The position numbers were made by a program, and so were the translations under genes. Under the pieces are notes generated by a model. The model ran no database searches. It was given only the letters and a program-made list of their open reading frames with translations, and was not told where the DNA came from. This document shows positions 5,407 through 6,678 of a DNA stretch of 6,678 nt, piece after piece; within the stretch, counting starts at the first letter, position 1; each line of letters begins with the position of its first letter. Origin of the DNA: an uncultured Bacteroides sp. (GTDB taxonomy: Bacteria > Bacteroidota > Bacteroidia > Bacteroidales > Bacteroidaceae); contig USSR01000385.1 of NCBI GenBank assembly GCA_900557355.1, positions 1 through 6,678 of the forward strand, written 5' to 3'.

Positions 5407-6678
5407 TTCTTCTATCTCACTAAGTTCCAGCCAACGCATGGTCTTCTCATCAATCAGATCGGTTACCTCAGGCAGACGTTTGGATTTCTCTGTCAGCTCG
5501 TCTACAGACAGGGTACCACTGCATAAAGCAGTTTCAATACTGGCCTTTTCTTCTTCCAAGGCAGCAATTTCCTGTTCCAGTTGTTCGAACTCTCTCTTCT
5601 CCTTAAAGGACATCCGTCGCTTTTCATTCAGACGTACTTTAGAAGTTTTGTCTTCCTGCGGTTTGGCAGCCTCTTTCTCTTTTTCTTTCTCTTGGCGAGC
5701 CTTTTCTTCTTTCCAGCTACGATACTGCGTATAGTTTCCGGGGAAATCACGAATGTCCGCCTGCCCATTGAACACCAACAAGTGGTCTACGACTTTATCC
5801 ATAAAGTAACGGTCATGGCTAACCACAATCACACAGCCCTTGAAATTCTGCAAATACTCTTCCAGCACATTCAGAGTGATAATATCCAAGTCGTTGGTAG
5901 GCTCATCCAATACAAGGAAGTTAGGATTGCGCATCAGTACCGTACACAAGTACAGGCGGCGGCGTTCTCCACCACTCAATTTATAAACATAGCTATGTTG
6001 AGTTTCGGGGGTGAAAAGGAAATGCTGCAAGAATTGGGAAGCAGTCAGTTTCTTGCCATTCCCCAGTTCTATGACTTCGGCAATATCCTGCACCACATCA
6101 ATGACTTTCATCTGTTCATCAAACTGCAAGCCATCCTGCGAGTAATAACCGAAACGCACCGTCTCACCAATATCGATTGTCCCACTGTCTGCCTTTACTT
6201 CTCCCATCAGGATTTTGATAAAAGTAGATTTACCGGTACCATTATTTCCCACAATACCCATCTTTTCATAACGGGCAAAGATGTAAGAGAAGTCTTCCAA
6301 TATCTTCAGGTCACCGAATGATTTGTACACATGGTCCGCCTCAAATATCTTACTGCCGATATAGGACGCTTTCACATCCAGCTTCACATTGTCGTTATTG
6401 AAACGCTGCTTGGCTACTTTCTCCAATTCGTAGAAAGCCTCTTCACGATAGCGGGCTTTATGTCCGCGGGCTTGCGGCATACGGCGCATCCATTCCAGTT
6501 CTGTACGATACAGGTTGTTGGCGCGGGTGATCTCGACATTCGTTGCATCAATGCGTTCCTGCCGTTTCTCCAGATAATAACTATAGTTTCCTTTGTATTG
6601 ATAAATCTGACGATTGTCTATTTCAATGATTTCGGTGCAGACACGATCCAGAAAATAGCGGTCGTGCGTCACCATAAG
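5404..6678 (-). CDS. ABC-F family ATPase, Uup-like (N-terminal part outside the window)
   Basis: This is a soluble tandem-ATPase protein with no membrane domain. ABC-F proteins generally act on ribosomes; E. coli Uup is also linked to DNA transposon excision. The first visible codon (6676-6678, Leu) is followed by MVTHDRYF, the switch-histidine end of the first nucleotide-binding domain, so about 200 N-terminal residues are missing. Counting that Met as 1, the inter-domain helical arm includes ELEWMRRMPQAR (59-70), a Uup-like signature. The second domain has Walker A GNNGTGKST (143-151), signature LSGGE (233-237), Walker B FLVLDE (253-258) and switch His287. A highly charged Lys/Glu linker (about 322-350) leads to a C-terminal coiled coil (about 355-423), like the Uup C-terminal domain. 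The apparent ATG at 6675 is only an internal Met. The family is certain; the Uup subfamily is likely. Confidence 0.93.
   Translation of the reverse strand, partial: LMVTHDRYFLDRVCTEIIEIDNRQIYQYKGNYSYYLEKRQERIDATNVEITRANNLYRTELEWMRRMPQARGHKARYREEAFYELEKVAKQRFNNDNVKLDVKASYIGSKIFEADHVYKSFGDLKILEDFSYIFARYEKMGIVGNNGTGKSTFIKILMGEVKADSGTIDIGETVRFGYYSQDGLQFDEQMKVIDVVQDIAEVIELGNGKKLTASQFLQHFLFTPETQHSYVYKLSGGERRRLYLCTVLMRNPNFLVLDEPTNDLDIITLNVLEEYLQNFKGCVIVVSHDRYFMDKVVDHLLVFNGQADIRDFPGNYTQYRSWKEEKARQEKEKEKEAAKPQEDKTSKVRLNEKRRMSFKEKREFEQLEQEIAALEEEKASIETALCSGTLSVDELTEKSKRLPEVTDLIDEKTMRWLELSEIEE

Noticed and set aside
5342..6321. Plus-strand open frames at 5342-5734 and 5581-6321
   Set aside because: They lie opposite the ABC-F gene, which has clear Walker and signature motifs. 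Their translations are low-complexity Phe/Ser-rich, and the first is partly encoded by the octamer repeat.

Overview
The window looks like a chromosomal segment from a member of the Bacteroidales, most likely Bacteroides or a close relative. Three things suggest this: a tandem pair of S46 dipeptidyl-peptidases, a promoter of the Bacteroides TAnnTTTG type, and starts with little or no Shine-Dalgarno sequence. Base composition is moderate and codon use looks even across the genes, with no visible integrase, transposase, tRNA or CRISPR.

Layout. Positions 2-1234 (+) hold the C-terminal part of an S46 dipeptidyl-peptidase of DPP7 type. After 25 bp comes a complete S46 peptidase of DPP11 type (1260-3422, +), followed by a clear intrinsic terminator (3458-3502). 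A 272-bp intergenic region then carries a good Bacteroides-type promoter. It drives a two-gene unit: a cytoplasmic thioredoxin (3695-3991, +) and, 5 bp later, an exported thioredoxin resembling TrxP (3997-4473, +). Two minus-strand genes converge on this unit: a PHP-family histidinol-phosphatase-like protein (4489-5349, -), and upstream of it a Uup-like ABC-F ATPase whose N-terminus lies outside the window (5404-6678, -). The 54-bp gap between them holds a degenerate octamer repeat.

How the genes fit together. The two S46 enzymes should act in the periplasm, releasing dipeptides from oligopeptides. The residue that sets S1 preference is Gly in the first and Arg in the second, predicting complementary hydrophobic and acidic specificities. 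The thioredoxin pair places one WCGPC protein in the cytosol and one outside it, suggesting linked cytosolic and envelope thiol control. The minus-strand pair (ABC-F ATPase and PHP phosphatase) shows no obvious functional link. I see no clearly undescribed system. The points most worth following are the S46 specificity pair, the octamer repeat, and the 12-bp direct repeat over the trxA transcription start.
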